This document shows positions 51,909 to 61,134 of a stretch of DNA of 64,000 nt, in pieces. Each line of letters starts with the position of its first letter. The stretch's first letter is position 1. Both the position numbers and the translations under genes were made by a program. Under the pieces are notes generated by a model. The model saw only the letters and a program-made list of their open reading frames with translations, did not search any database and had not been told where the DNA came from. The stretch covers positions 3,689-67,688 of the forward strand of contig JAYVTO010000123.1 in NCBI GenBank assembly GCA_043788745.1, given 5' to 3'. This DNA comes from JBBQWZ01 sp043788745 (lineage in GTDB: Bacteria > Acidobacteriota > Terriglobia > Bryobacterales > Bryobacteraceae).

Positions 51909-52454
51909 TTATCGTAAGACAGGAAACCTTACAGGTTCAAATGCTTGGGTGACGATGGCGGCTGGAGCGGATTCGTACTCTGGTCTCTCTGGTCTTAAAT
52001 GCAACAACATAGCAATCTCATCACACGCTTGAAACTTTGGGCAGCGCAAGCAGTCTCTCCAAGCTTTTAGGGGCAATTCTCCGCGATCAACGACACGGAA
52101 GCGGAGTTTTTCAAAGAATCCCTGGACATAGGTAAAGGCGAATAAGGAGTGAAGGCCGTGCTGATTGGACTCGTCGATTAACGATTCCACGATGCGGCGG
52201 CCCAGGCCGTTGGATTTTTGCGTAGGATCGACAGCGAGCGAGCGGACTTCGGCGGAGGTTGGCGTGTAGAAGTGTAATGCTCCGCACCCTAGGAGATGTT
52301 CGCCTTGCATAGCGACGGAAAAATCGCGGATATTTTCGGCCATTTCGAACTCGGTCCGCGGGAGCATGATGCCTTTGGCCGCATACTCGTTGATCAGGCG
52401 GAGCAGGGGTCCGATGTCGGCGAGCAGGGCTTTTCGGATAACAATATCTTTCAT
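51909..52454 (-). CDS. argA: GNAT N-acetyltransferase, ArgA-like N-acetylglutamate synthase
   Basis: The 181-residue protein is a stand-alone GNAT domain. The acetyl-CoA motif is VDPTQKSNGLGRRIVESLI near residue 80. The start IRKALLADIGPLLRLINEYA and the Cys motif DCLRCPKFQACDEIAML near 145 match the short ArgA-like acetyltransferases of many bacteria. Placed last in argC-argB-argA, it very likely makes N-acetylglutamate, the first arginine intermediate. The three closely spaced Cys may bind a metal. ATG 52454 has GGGGTAG upstream; TTG 52472 would overlap argB by 8 bases. Confidence 0.85.
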   Translation of the reverse strand: MKDIVIRKALLADIGPLLRLINEYAAKGIMLPRTEFEMAENIRDFSVAMQGEHLLGCGALHFYTPTSAEVRSLAVDPTQKSNGLGRRIVESLIDESNQHGLHSLFAFTYVQGFFEKLRFRVVDRGELPLKAWRDCLRCPKFQACDEIAMLLHLRPERPEYESAPAAIVTQAFEPVRFPVLR

Positions 52455-52464
52455 TTCTACCCCT

Positions 52465-53229
52465 TTATGCAAACACGTGCGTGCCGATTCTCTCGCCGCC
52501 TAAGAGTCGCGAAACAATTCCGGCGGTCGCGCCGGCTGCGATATGGATGCTGCGTCCGGGTTTGAGGGCGGCTAGCGCCGCCTCCAGTTTGGCTTGCATT
52601 CCTCCGACGGCGATGCCGGTTTCGATGAGTTCGAGCGCCTGGGTCTTGGTAAGTTCGTGGAGCGTTTGCTCTCCGGCACCGCGGACGCCTTCGACGTCCG
52701 TTAGAAACAGCAGTCGATCCGCGGAGAACGCGACGGCGAGCGCGGATGCCATTTGGTCGGCGTTGACGTTGAAGATCCGACCCTGCGCGTCGCCGCCGAC
52801 ACAGGCGACGACGGGGAGAAAACGATTGGCGGCCAGCAGGTCAAGCAAAGCGGCGTTTGAGTGGATAGGGCGGCCGACTGCGCCGAGTTCTTCGCTCCAG
52901 AGTTCGCAATCGAGGAGACCTGCGTCGAGGCCGCACAGTCCGACGGCGGGCGCGCCGTTTCGGACGAATGCGCCGACCAGAGCTTTGTTCACTGTACCCG
53001 CGAAGATCTTGACCACCGCGTCGATCACTTCGGGCGTAGAGACGCGCAAGCCTCCGACAAACTTGCTTTCGACCCCGCGTGCGGCGAGATAGCGCGTCAT
53101 TTGTTTGCCGCCGCCATGCACCACAACCACCTGGTGGTCCTGAGACGCAGCCGTAATTTCGGCAGCAAGGCGGTCGCGCGAGGCGGGATCGTCAAGCAGC
53201 GTTCCGCCGAGTTTGATGAGGATCTTCAC
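52465..53229 (-). CDS. argB: Acetylglutamate kinase
   Basis: The 254-residue protein phosphorylates N-acetylglutamate. Family motifs are IKLGGTLLDD at the start, VVVHGGGKQMTRYL near 35, and SKFVGGLRVSTPEV near 55. The C-terminal nucleotide region has FLTDVEGVRGAG near 170 and GGMQAKLEAALAAL near 205. It lacks the long N-terminal helix that mediates arginine feedback in hexameric kinases, so it is probably dimeric and arginine-insensitive. GTG 53229 overlaps the argC stop in GTGA, indicating coupling. Confidence 0.93.
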   Translation of the reverse strand: MKILIKLGGTLLDDPASRDRLAAEITAASQDHQVVVVHGGGKQMTRYLAARGVESKFVGGLRVSTPEVIDAVVKIFAGTVNKALVGAFVRNGAPAVGLCGLDAGLLDCELWSEELGAVGRPIHSNAALLDLLAANRFLPVVACVGGDAQGRIFNVNADQMASALAVAFSADRLLFLTDVEGVRGAGEQTLHELTKTQALELIETGIAVGGMQAKLEAALAALKPGRSIHIAAGATAGIVSRLLGGERIGTHVFA

Positions 53230-54248
53230 AGCAATCCTGCCGTTTCATCGAAGCCGAACGCGAGGTTCATGTTCTGGATGGCTTGGCCTGCAGCGCCTTT
53301 GGTCAGGTTGTCAATCGCGGCGACGACCACAGCGCGGCGTGTTGCGGGATCGAACGTGACACCGATGTCACAGAAGTTGGTGCGTTGGACGGCGCGGAGA
53401 TCCGGGACTTCGCCGGGCTTGTAGAGGCGGACGAACGGCTCGTTCTTGTATCTCTGGCTGTAGATATCGAGCAACTGGGCGGCCGACGAAATTCCGGATG
53501 TCCGGAAGTAGATCGTTTCGAGGATGCCGCGGTCGAGCGGCAGCAACTGCGCGGTGAAGCTGAATTCCGCCTCTTCGAGATCTGAATTCATGAGGACTTC
53601 AGGGACGTGACGGTGGTTGAGAATCGAGTACGCCGAGAAGTTCTCAGTAACTTCGCAGAAGCTGGTCTTGAGGCTGGGCTTGCGGCCCGCTCCGCTGACG
53701 CCGCTCTTGGCGTCGCAAACTATCCCAGCGGTGCGATCGATGGCTCCGGCGTCTACGAGCGGCCGGATGGCCAGGTTGGCGGCAGTTGGGTAGCAGCCGG
53801 GGTTGGATATAAGACGCGCGCCGCGGATGCGCTCGCGATAGAACTCCGGGAGACCGTAGACCGCTTCGGGGATCAGGCTGGCGGCCGTGTGCTCCTCTTT
53901 GTACCAGAGTTTGTAGGTGGCCGCGTCGGGGAAGCGGAAGGCGCCGCTGATATCGATTACCTTGACGCCGGCGTCGAGCAGGGGCCCGGCGGCCTCCATC
54001 GAGACTTCCGGTGGCGTGGCGAGGAAGACGGCGGCAAGGTTCTCGGCCTTTACCGCTCCTGAAGAGAAGGCGACGCGTGGCGCGGCCTTGGAGTCGATGG
54101 GCCCTGGGCGGTCCGATGCGTCGGCGCGGTGTTCGAGGAGGACGGCTTCGGCGTGAGGGTGCCGGGCAAGGAGGCGGACGAGCTCCTCGCCGCTATAGCC
54201 TCGGAATCCGACGATGCCGACTCGGATCGGCGATGAGTAAATATGCAC
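53226..54248 (-). CDS. argC: N-acetyl-gamma-glutamyl-phosphate reductase
   Basis: The 340-residue protein reduces N-acetylglutamyl phosphate with NADPH. The Rossmann motif is VGIVGFRGYSGEELVRLL at the N-terminus. The catalytic Cys is in ISNPGCYPTAANLAI near residue 150, and HRHVPEV lies near 213. The GTG at 54248 has no Shine-Dalgarno, but a perfect TATAAT lies 11 bases upstream. It heads the argC-argB-argA operon. The remaining arginine genes (argD, argJ, argF) are not in the window. Confidence 0.93.
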   Translation of the reverse strand: MHIYSSPIRVGIVGFRGYSGEELVRLLARHPHAEAVLLEHRADASDRPGPIDSKAAPRVAFSSGAVKAENLAAVFLATPPEVSMEAAGPLLDAGVKVIDISGAFRFPDAATYKLWYKEEHTAASLIPEAVYGLPEFYRERIRGARLISNPGCYPTAANLAIRPLVDAGAIDRTAGIVCDAKSGVSGAGRKPSLKTSFCEVTENFSAYSILNHRHVPEVLMNSDLEEAEFSFTAQLLPLDRGILETIYFRTSGISSAAQLLDIYSQRYKNEPFVRLYKPGEVPDLRAVQRTNFCDIGVTFDPATRRAVVVAAIDNLTKGAAGQAIQNMNLAFGFDETAGLL

Positions 54249-54259
54249 AGCTATGAATA

Positions 54260-54265
54260 ATTATA
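54260..54265 (-). promoter_or_regulatory. -10 box TATAAT directly before argC
   Basis: A perfect TATAAT on the minus strand leaves only 11 bases to the argC GTG, so transcription would begin within about 5 bases of the start codon. No -35 consensus is present at 16-18 bases. A leaderless or very short leader mRNA is inferred. Confidence 0.45.
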
Positions 54266-54333
54266 CTACGTCTTTGGGAGAACATTGGGTTCCGCGCGGT
54301 GCCCGCCAAGCCAGTCGAACACACGAACGGCGT

Positions 54334-55458
54334 CTAGCGATTCATGTTGTAAGTGAACGCGAACTGCAGCTTCACCTGGTCGCCCTTGAATCCGGTGGGC
54401 AGGGGCGGAAAAGGATGCGAGGCGCTGATGCCAGTGACTGCGGCGCGATCCAGCGCTTCCGCGCCGGAGGGCGTGGCGATCACCAGTTTCGGAACGCGGC
54501 CGCTGCGGTCGACGATGAACTGGATGAGCACGCGGCCGCGGCGGCCTTCTAGGCGCGCGCTCTCCGGAATAACAGCGAGCCAGTTGCGTCGCACCGTGGC
54601 GAGAATCTGCGTAAGATACGGCTTGAAGTCGACGCCTTGGGGATCGCTGAGCAGTTCGAGACTGGATGCGGTGCCGCGTTGCGAGGGAGGCGAGAAGGGG
54701 TTCGAGTTCTCGCCCGCGTCGTCGCCAACCGTGAGTCCGCCGCCGCCTGGTTTGGCGGACTTGCGGATGGCATCGTCCAAAGACTGCTTGGGCAGGGCGA
54801 GTTTCGGCTGCTGGTTGCTCTGAGGGCTGGCGAACTGAGCTCCGGGCGTTTCGAAGGCCATCTTCGGCTTTTCGTTTGCCTTGGTCACGGTGTTGGCTGG
54901 CGCCACCGGCGCCTGAGCTACGGGCGGAGGGGGCACGTTCGGTGTACCCAGCGTGGGGGCGAGGGCTGTAACCTTTGGCGCCTCGATCCTGGGCGGTTCG
55001 AGCGGGACGATCGGCCCGGGAGGCGGTGCGACGGGACGAGGCGTCGACGGCGGCTGAAACGGCTTCGGCTCGGCGCGCGCCTGCAGGCCTTCGGCGTTGA
55101 CTTCGAGAGCGGGCTTCGCGCGATTCGGTGCGGTTTGGGTCGGCAGCGCGATCTTCTCTTTCGGAATTACCGGAGCAATGAGGCGGATGGCTTTGCGCGC
55201 GTCGACGAGGGGAGCTTTCGCGATCTGGCGGGGAGGCTGCGGGGCAAAATAAATCAGCCAGACAAGACCCGGGACAAACAGAAGGTGGGCGAGCAGTGAG
55301 CCCACAGCGGCGATCGCGGGTGAAGACTCCGTGCGGTGCTGTTCGAGCAGCAGCAGGTGGAGGTCTTCGTCGCGGATTGGAGGAGCTTGGACTGGCACGG
55401 AAGGGCGAATCTCCAAGTTCGCACAAACGAGGGGCCGAAGGGCACGCCGTCTACGCAA
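54334..55458 (-). CDS. TonB-family energy-transducer-like protein
   Basis: The product has up to 374 residues. One transmembrane segment (about 50-72, GSLLAHLLFVPGLVWLIYF) is followed by a long Pro/Ala/Lys-rich periplasmic spacer (75-240). A TonB/TolA-like C-terminal domain follows with LIQFIVDRSGRVPKLVIA near 315 and ALDRAAVTGISASHPFPPLP near 338. It probably links inner-membrane energy to an outer-membrane receptor, but no ExbBD is nearby. The start is uncertain: TTG at 55458 or 55416. It is 31 bases after the Gfo/Idh gene. Confidence 0.8.
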   Translation of the reverse strand: MRRRRALRPLVCANLEIRPSVPVQAPPIRDEDLHLLLLEQHRTESSPAIAAVGSLLAHLLFVPGLVWLIYFAPQPPRQIAKAPLVDARKAIRLIAPVIPKEKIALPTQTAPNRAKPALEVNAEGLQARAEPKPFQPPSTPRPVAPPPGPIVPLEPPRIEAPKVTALAPTLGTPNVPPPPVAQAPVAPANTVTKANEKPKMAFETPGAQFASPQSNQQPKLALPKQSLDDAIRKSAKPGGGGLTVGDDAGENSNPFSPPSQRGTASSLELLSDPQGVDFKPYLTQILATVRRNWLAVIPESARLEGRRGRVLIQFIVDRSGRVPKLVIATPSGAEALDRAAVTGISASHPFPPLPTGFKGDQVKLQFAFTYNMNR

Positions 55459-55488
55459 CGACGTTCGCGGTGGGCATTCGGTTGCCCC

Positions 55489-56439
55489 CTACGGCTTTGC
55501 CAGGGATTCGGCGACGATGGCCGCGTGTTCCTCGATACAGGCAAGAATGCTCTCGGCGACCTCCAGAGCGCGCAACGCGTCTTCGCCTGCCACCTTCGGC
55601 GTCGTTCGGTGCTCGACGCAATCGAGGAATGATTCAAGTTCAAGGCGCAGGGGTTCGGCGGGTTCGACCTTGAGTTGCTCCATGCCGAATCGGCCTCCGC
55701 CGACTGAGATAGACATCGCTTCGCGCTTGGCGTAATCGACCGAGATGTATTGATGAGGCTGGAACAGGCGGAGCTTGCGGACTCGCTCCGTCGAGACGCG
55801 GCTCGCGGTGAGGTTCGCGATACAGCCTCCGGGGAAGGCGAGGCGCACGTTGGCGAGATCGACTTTGGAAGAGAGGATGCAAATTCCAGCGGCGCGGACC
55901 TCTTCAGGCATTGTGCCGGTAAGGGCGAGGACGATGTCGATGTCATGGATCATCAGGTCGAGCACGACGTCGACGTCGAGGCTCCGCGGACTGAATTCGC
56001 TGAGCCTGTGAATTTCAAAGAAGAGCGGCTTGTTGACGATCTTTTCGATCGCCTGGACGGCGGGATTGAAGCGTTCGAGGTGCCCGACTTGGAGGAGACG
56101 GCTTTTGCGGGCGGCGGTTTCGACCAGGCGGCGGGCGTTGGCGGCAAAGTCGGCAATCGGTTTCTCGACCAGGACATCGAGACCGGCTTCGAGGAATTGG
56201 CAGCCGAGGTCGGCGTGGCTGACTGTGGGTGTCGCAACGATGGCGGCGTCGGCGACGGCAGCAGCTTCGGCGGCGTTCGTGAGCACGGGGCAGTTGTAGG
56301 TAGCGGCAAACTGCTGGGCTACAGCCGGATCGCGATCGAGGACTCCTGCAATGTGCGCCATCGGAATCTCGCTGAGAACTCGCAGATGATTCTTACCGAA
56401 GGCTCCGGCGCCGGCGACGACCACTCGTGTTTTCTTCAA
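55489..56439 (-). CDS. Gfo/Idh/MocA-family NAD(P)-dependent oxidoreductase
   Basis: The 316-residue protein has the Rossmann motif VVVAGAGAFGKNHLRVLSE at the start, VLVEKPIADF near 92 (the catalytic Lys of EKP) and a C-terminal sugar-binding-like domain. Members act on sugars or derivatives. In Acidobacteria such a gene is often beside lpxI/lpxA, so a role in lipid A or surface sugar modification is plausible. Here a 3.6-kb kinase gene on the other strand separates it from lpxI. The TTG start has GGGAGA upstream. Confidence 0.87.
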   Translation of the reverse strand: MKKTRVVVAGAGAFGKNHLRVLSEIPMAHIAGVLDRDPAVAQQFAATYNCPVLTNAAEAAAVADAAIVATPTVSHADLGCQFLEAGLDVLVEKPIADFAANARRLVETAARKSRLLQVGHLERFNPAVQAIEKIVNKPLFFEIHRLSEFSPRSLDVDVVLDLMIHDIDIVLALTGTMPEEVRAAGICILSSKVDLANVRLAFPGGCIANLTASRVSTERVRKLRLFQPHQYISVDYAKREAMSISVGGGRFGMEQLKVEPAEPLRLELESFLDCVEHRTTPKVAGEDALRALEVAESILACIEEHAAIVAESLAKP

Positions 56440-56515
56440 TTTGTCTCCCGTGGTTCCAGAAAAACCTGAACCTTAAGTCTAATGAAAAACGCTGAGCCAG
56501 CCGAATCACTCTTAG

Positions 56516-59500
56516 GTGAGATCTCGTCCAACGGTTCGCACAATCTTCGCAACGTCCCTGATCACAGGCATTATCGTCGTTATGACGCCGGGAAACGCGT
56601 TCGGCCAACGATACAACTTTAAGTTGTACGGCGACGAGCAGGGGCTCCACAATCTGGCCGCCCAGACTGTGACACAAGACCGTTCCGGCTTTCTCTGGGT
56701 GGGGACGCAGAACGGCTTGTATCGTTACGACGGAGATCAATTTTTAGAGTTTGACCGGCACCGGGGGCTGCCCTCCGCGCGAATCGAATCGCTGTATGAA
56801 TCGGCCGATGGGACACTGTGGGTGGGCACCCGGGTTGGTTTAGCGAAGCGGTCCGGGAGCGGGGACTTCGTGGCAGTGCCGCTGCCGGCAGCGGCAGGCA
56901 TTCTCGGGCGGTCCGGTATTGCGTCGGACCGAAGCGGTGCTCTGTACTTCGCGACGGAGAACGGTCTGCGTGTTGGAACACCGGACGGCAAGGGTGGTCT
57001 ACATCTGTCCATCGTCGCGCATCCGGTAGGACCGCTGGGGCCGGAGGCGAACATGGTGTTCGTCGACGGCAGAGATACTGTTTGGTTCGGGTGCGGCGAG
57101 CGGCTTTGCCGAGTGGAGGGCGGAAAGGCCCGAGTCGTGGGCCCTGAAGAAGGTCTGCCGATGATGAAGTGGTTCGCCATGCTGGGCGATCTCGACGGCA
57201 ACTTGTGGGTGCGCAGCCAAACCGAGTTGTACGTGCGCCCTGCCGGCGAACAGCGGTTTGTCCAGCAAACGGGGACGCTTCCGCCGTCGACGAATACGTA
57301 TCCGACTTTGTCGATGGACCGCGAGGGACGTCTTCTTGTGCCGAATCTCCAGGGGATCGCGCGGCGGAGCAAAAACGGTTGGGAGATCATTGAAGCCCGC
57401 GACGGGTTGATGTCGAACGACATCTCGAAGGTTTTTCAGGATCGCGAAGGCGCCACGTGGGTCGCAATGCTGGGGACAGGCTTAGCCAGATGGATCGGCT
57501 ATGGCGAGTGGAGCGGTTGGACCGAGCAGGAAGGACTCAGCCGCGAATCGGTTTGGAGCCTCGCGCACGGCCTGGACGGCACCCTGTGGGTCGGCACGCA
57601 ATACGGATTGAACTACTCGACCACCGCAACGGGCGCCATGGGGTTCCGGCCGAAACCGATCCAGGGTCTTGAGATGATCCGAAGCCTGGCGACTGGCAAA
57701 GACGGGCGAATTTGGATCGGAGGCGATCCGAGTGGAGTGATGGATCTGGACCCGCGAACAGGGGCGGTCCGGCGGTACGGGCCGCAGCAAGGCATCGATA
57801 GTAATCAGATCTTGCATCTTGGGTTCGACCACGAGGCGAGGCTCTGGGCAGCCACACGACAAGGGTTGTTCCGGCAGAAGGCTAGCGGCCTTGCGAGTTT
57901 CGAGAAGCTCTCCCCGCCGGGTACGGACAGGAACGAAGTGTTCTATTCTGTCGCGGCACAAGGCTCGAACATGTGGGCAACGGGAAGTCGCGGTCTGGCA
58001 CGGTGGGACGGCGCAAAGTGGATTCGCCTGACAAGCCAGGATGGCTTGCGGAGCACCATGGTCTCCGCGTTGGCCATGGACTCCGACGGCTCTGCATGGG
58101 TTGGGTATCGCGATTCCTACGGATTGACACACATTCGCTTCACAGAGGGCAAGGCTGTATTGGAGCACGTGTCCCAACAGAGCGGATTACGGTCCGACAA
58201 GGTTATCTCAATCGCGTTCGATCGGCGCGGTTGGATGTGGGTTGGCACCGATCGGGGCGTGGACGCTTGGGATCGGGCGCGTTGGCGTCACTTCGGCAAA
58301 GCGGATGGCTTGATCTGGGAGGATTGCAACAGCAGTGCGTTGTTGACAGACCCGGATGGCACAGTTTGGATCGGCACGAGCCGAGGACTATCGCGTCACG
58401 TGCCCTCGACTCTCGTGCCGACCGGATTTCCTCCACCGGTGGTCTTTACGTCGGTTCGATTGGGACAACAGACAGTGGACCCAGCGGCATCGCCGAAGGT
58501 ACCGTACTCCGACAATTCCCTGGTAGTCCGATTCGCGGCGCTGACATTCCAACAGGAAAGCCAAGTGGTTTTCCGGTATCGGCTGGGCGACTCGGGTGGC
58601 TGGAGAGAGACCAATCAGCGAGAACTGATTTATCCGAAGTTGCTGCCTGGAACCTACACGCTCGAAATCACGGCGAGGAACGCACAGGGTATCTGGAGCG
58701 CCGAGCCGGCGAAGATGCAGTTTGAAGTGAATCCGCCGTGGTTTCTGTCCTGGTGGTTCCGCGGTGCGATGGTGGCGTTGATGTTCGTGCTGGGCAGAGT
58801 CCTCTGGGTGCGGCGAACGCGGCGCACGGAACTTGAGAAGATGCGTCTCGAAGCTGCGGTGGAAGACCGGACGCGCGAGCTGTCGCTTGAGAAGCAACGG
58901 TTGCTTACCGAGAAGTCGCGGACGGATCAGCAGAAGAAAGAAATCGAACGCTTATTGACTGAGGCCCAACAGGCGAGCCGGTTGAAGAGCGAATTTTTGG
59001 CAAACATGAGCCACGAGATTCGAACGCCGATGAACGGCATTCTCGGGATGACGGGGATCGTTCTGGCGTCCGAGCTAACCGCGGAGCAGCGCGAATACCT
59101 TGAACTAGCCAAGCTGTCGGCGGACTCATTGCTGACGATTCTGAACGATGTCCTCGATTTCTCGAAGATCGAAGCCGGGAGGCTAGACCTTAGCGTGATG
59201 CCGTTTGCGATCGAGGAGTGCGTGTGCGGTGCGAGTCGAACGATGAACTTGACTGCATCACAGAAGGGCTTGTCGCTCGAATGCACGGTTGATCCGGACG
59301 TGCCGAAAAATCTACTCGGAGATCCCGATAGACTACGTCAGATTCTGTTGAATCTGGTTTCGAACGCGATCAAGTTCACAGAGGAAGGCGGCATCAACAT
59401 CCGCGTGTTTGTCGCGGAAAAGCAGTTGGATGGCGTCGTGCTTCAGTTTTCGGTGAAAGACACCGGAATCGGCGTGCCAGAGGAGAAGCTCGCGATCATC

Positions 59501-60130
59501 TTCGAGGCGTTCCGTCAAGCGGATGGGTCGACGACGAGAAAGTACGGCGGCACGGGGCTGGGCTTGGCAATCTGTGTCCGGTTGGCTGAGTTGATGGGCG
59601 GCCGCATTTGGGCGGAGAGCGTTCCGGGCGCTGGAAGCACGTTCCATTTCACGGCGAAGCTTGAATTCGGCGATTCTATCCCTTCGTCCGAGATACCCAG
59701 CTTGAAACAGTTGGTCGATGCCGTACACGAAGCGTCCGAGCCTGCGAGGCCTCTGCGAATCCTGGTCGCGGAAGACAACATGGTGAATCAACGCTTGGTG
59801 TCAAGGCTACTCGAGCGCCGAAAGCACAGCGTCGTTCTCGCCGGCAGTGGGCGCGAGGCGGTGAAGGCGGCAGTAAGCGAATCGTTCGACATCATCCTGA
59901 TGGACGTGCAGATGCCTGACATGGATGGCCTTGACGCCACTATGAGGCTCCGGGGACTGGGTTTGACGACGCCCATCCTTGCAATCACGGCACACGCACT
60001 GCCGGGTGATCGTGAGCGATGCCTGGCGGCTGGCATGGATGGATTCCTAAACAAGCCGATCGACGCGGCGCGTCTGACAGAGACGGTGGAAGCTGCGGCC
60101 GCAGCAGCGCGACCGGCAACTGCGTCCTGA
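56516..60130 (+). CDS. Propeller-sensor hybrid histidine kinase (Reg_prop, Y_Y_Y, HisKA, HATPase, receiver)
   Basis: The 1204-residue protein has a signal peptide, then two-component-regulator-propeller repeats (about 30-640; units such as GFLWVGTQNGLYRYDGDQ, GTLWVGTQYGLNYS and GWMWVGTDRGVDAW). A Y_Y_Y domain (about 680-740), one transmembrane segment near 755 and a coiled coil follow. HisKA has NMSHEIRTPMNGILG with the phospho-His near 831, the ATPase has GGTGLGLAI, and a receiver has ILMDVQMPDMDG near 1129. It resembles Bacteroidetes hybrid sensors for polysaccharides but lacks the AraC output. It probably senses a periplasmic ligand. GTG start. Confidence 0.9.
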   Translation: MRSRPTVRTIFATSLITGIIVVMTPGNAFGQRYNFKLYGDEQGLHNLAAQTVTQDRSGFLWVGTQNGLYRYDGDQFLEFDRHRGLPSARIESLYESADGTLWVGTRVGLAKRSGSGDFVAVPLPAAAGILGRSGIASDRSGALYFATENGLRVGTPDGKGGLHLSIVAHPVGPLGPEANMVFVDGRDTVWFGCGERLCRVEGGKARVVGPEEGLPMMKWFAMLGDLDGNLWVRSQTELYVRPAGEQRFVQQTGTLPPSTNTYPTLSMDREGRLLVPNLQGIARRSKNGWEIIEARDGLMSNDISKVFQDREGATWVAMLGTGLARWIGYGEWSGWTEQEGLSRESVWSLAHGLDGTLWVGTQYGLNYSTTATGAMGFRPKPIQGLEMIRSLATGKDGRIWIGGDPSGVMDLDPRTGAVRRYGPQQGIDSNQILHLGFDHEARLWAATRQGLFRQKASGLASFEKLSPPGTDRNEVFYSVAAQGSNMWATGSRGLARWDGAKWIRLTSQDGLRSTMVSALAMDSDGSAWVGYRDSYGLTHIRFTEGKAVLEHVSQQSGLRSDKVISIAFDRRGWMWVGTDRGVDAWDRARWRHFGKADGLIWEDCNSSALLTDPDGTVWIGTSRGLSRHVPSTLVPTGFPPPVVFTSVRLGQQTVDPAASPKVPYSDNSLVVRFAALTFQQESQVVFRYRLGDSGGWRETNQRELIYPKLLPGTYTLEITARNAQGIWSAEPAKMQFEVNPPWFLSWWFRGAMVALMFVLGRVLWVRRTRRTELEKMRLEAAVEDRTRELSLEKQRLLTEKSRTDQQKKEIERLLTEAQQASRLKSEFLANMSHEIRTPMNGILGMTGIVLASELTAEQREYLELAKLSADSLLTILNDVLDFSKIEAGRLDLSVMPFAIEECVCGASRTMNLTASQKGLSLECTVDPDVPKNLLGDPDRLRQILLNLVSNAIKFTEEGGINIRVFVAEKQLDGVVLQFSVKDTGIGVPEEKLAIIFEAFRQADGSTTRKYGGTGLGLAICVRLAELMGGRIWAESVPGAGSTFHFTAKLEFGDSIPSSEIPSLKQLVDAVHEASEPARPLRILVAEDNMVNQRLVSRLLERRKHSVVLAGSGREAVKAAVSESFDIILMDVQMPDMDGLDATMRLRGLGLTTPILAITAHALPGDRERCLAAGMDGFLNKPIDAARLTETVEAAAAAARPATAS

Positions 60131-60247
60131 GAAGGCGTCTGAAGGTTGTACCCACCCGTTGTCGATAACGGCCTGGCGCGCGATGGACGTCTGTTCAGAA
60201 GCACCTTGCAGTCTATTGAATCCCGCCGCGTGAGCGTACCTTTTGGT

Positions 60248-60274
60248 GAAGTAGGCAGGGCCGAAGTAGGCAGG
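60248..60274 (+). repeat. 15-base tandem duplication between kinase and lpxI
   Basis: gaagtaggcagg occurs at 60248-60259 and again at 60263-60274, with period 15. It lies between the converging stops of the kinase and lpxI. It seems to be a simple local duplication. Confidence 0.6.
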
Positions 60275-60276
60275 CG

Positions 60277-61104
60277 TTACTCGGCCGGCAGGAAGCCCTC
60301 GATGGAGATTCCGGCGTCGTTAGCTTTCCTGAGCATTTCGTCGCGATCGAGGAAGAGCGTGCGGCCGGCGTCGATGGCGAGCGCCGTAGCGCCGGTGGCT
60401 TTCATGGTGTCGATCGTCGCGGGTCCAGCGACAGGGACGTCGAAGAGCAGGTGCTTGCGCCGGCGCGACACCTTGACGAGGCGCAGGGGTTTGCCTTCGG
60501 CCAGGCTTGCGGCGCGCCGGAGCATCTCGTCGGTACCTTCCATCGCTTCCATTGCGACGCAAGCTCGATCGGCAATGGCGACACTTTGGCCGACGTCGAA
60601 GGCGGCGAGCGCGTTGGCGACGCGCCGGCCGTACTCGACATCCGTCCGTTCGTCCGCGGTGAGCTTTCGTTTGGTGAGCGGGCCCTGCTGCGCAAGCAGA
60701 TCCTTTAGGAGCATGGTCGAGTCGACGACCTCGATGCCCTCATCCGCAAGCACTTTGACGACGGCGCCGATCAGTGAATCCGTATTCTTGCTTCCGAGCG
60801 CGGCTAACAGCTTGAAGAGGCGCCAATCGGGGCGGATCGACGAGAAAATCTTTACGTGCTTCACCTGGCCGCACATCATAATGCGCGAGATGCCCTCTTG
60901 TTTGCAGATGTCGATCAGACGGCTGAGCGCGCCCAGGGAAATCCAGTAGCAGCGGTCGGCGAGCGATTCGATCTCGCGCTGCGCTTCCTCTTCGATCCCA
61001 ATCACGACGATGTCCATGCCAAGCGAACGGGCGGCGTCGAGGGCGACGATCGGGAACCGGCCGTTGCCGGCGATCATGCCATAGGTGCAACGGTCGATTG
61101 GCAT
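60277..61104 (-). CDS. lpxI: UDP-2,3-diacylglucosamine diphosphatase LpxI
   Basis: The 275-residue protein belongs to the DUF1009/LpxI family, which hydrolyses UDP-2,3-diacylglucosamine to lipid X. Motifs are YGMIAGNGRFPIVALDAARS at the start, MCGQVKHVKIF near 80, VAIADRACVAMEAMEGTDEM near 175 and KHLLFDVPVAGPATI near 220. The catalytic Asp region is near 215-220. ATG 61104 has GGAGG 11 bases upstream; a GTG at 61134 would add 10 residues. It follows fabZ-lpxA on the same strand after a 324-base gap. Confidence 0.9.
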   Translation of the reverse strand: MPIDRCTYGMIAGNGRFPIVALDAARSLGMDIVVIGIEEEAQREIESLADRCYWISLGALSRLIDICKQEGISRIMMCGQVKHVKIFSSIRPDWRLFKLLAALGSKNTDSLIGAVVKVLADEGIEVVDSTMLLKDLLAQQGPLTKRKLTADERTDVEYGRRVANALAAFDVGQSVAIADRACVAMEAMEGTDEMLRRAASLAEGKPLRLVKVSRRRKHLLFDVPVAGPATIDTMKATGATALAIDAGRTLFLDRDEMLRKANDAGISIEGFLPAE

Positions 61105-61134
61105 GTTAGCGAGGTCCTCCGATGCATGCGGCAC

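Noticed and set aside
54266..55426. 386-codon ORF in another minus frame of the TonB-like gene
   Set aside because: It is Arg/Ser/Pro-rich. The overlapping frame has a transmembrane segment and a TonB-like C-terminal domain and is clearly the real one.
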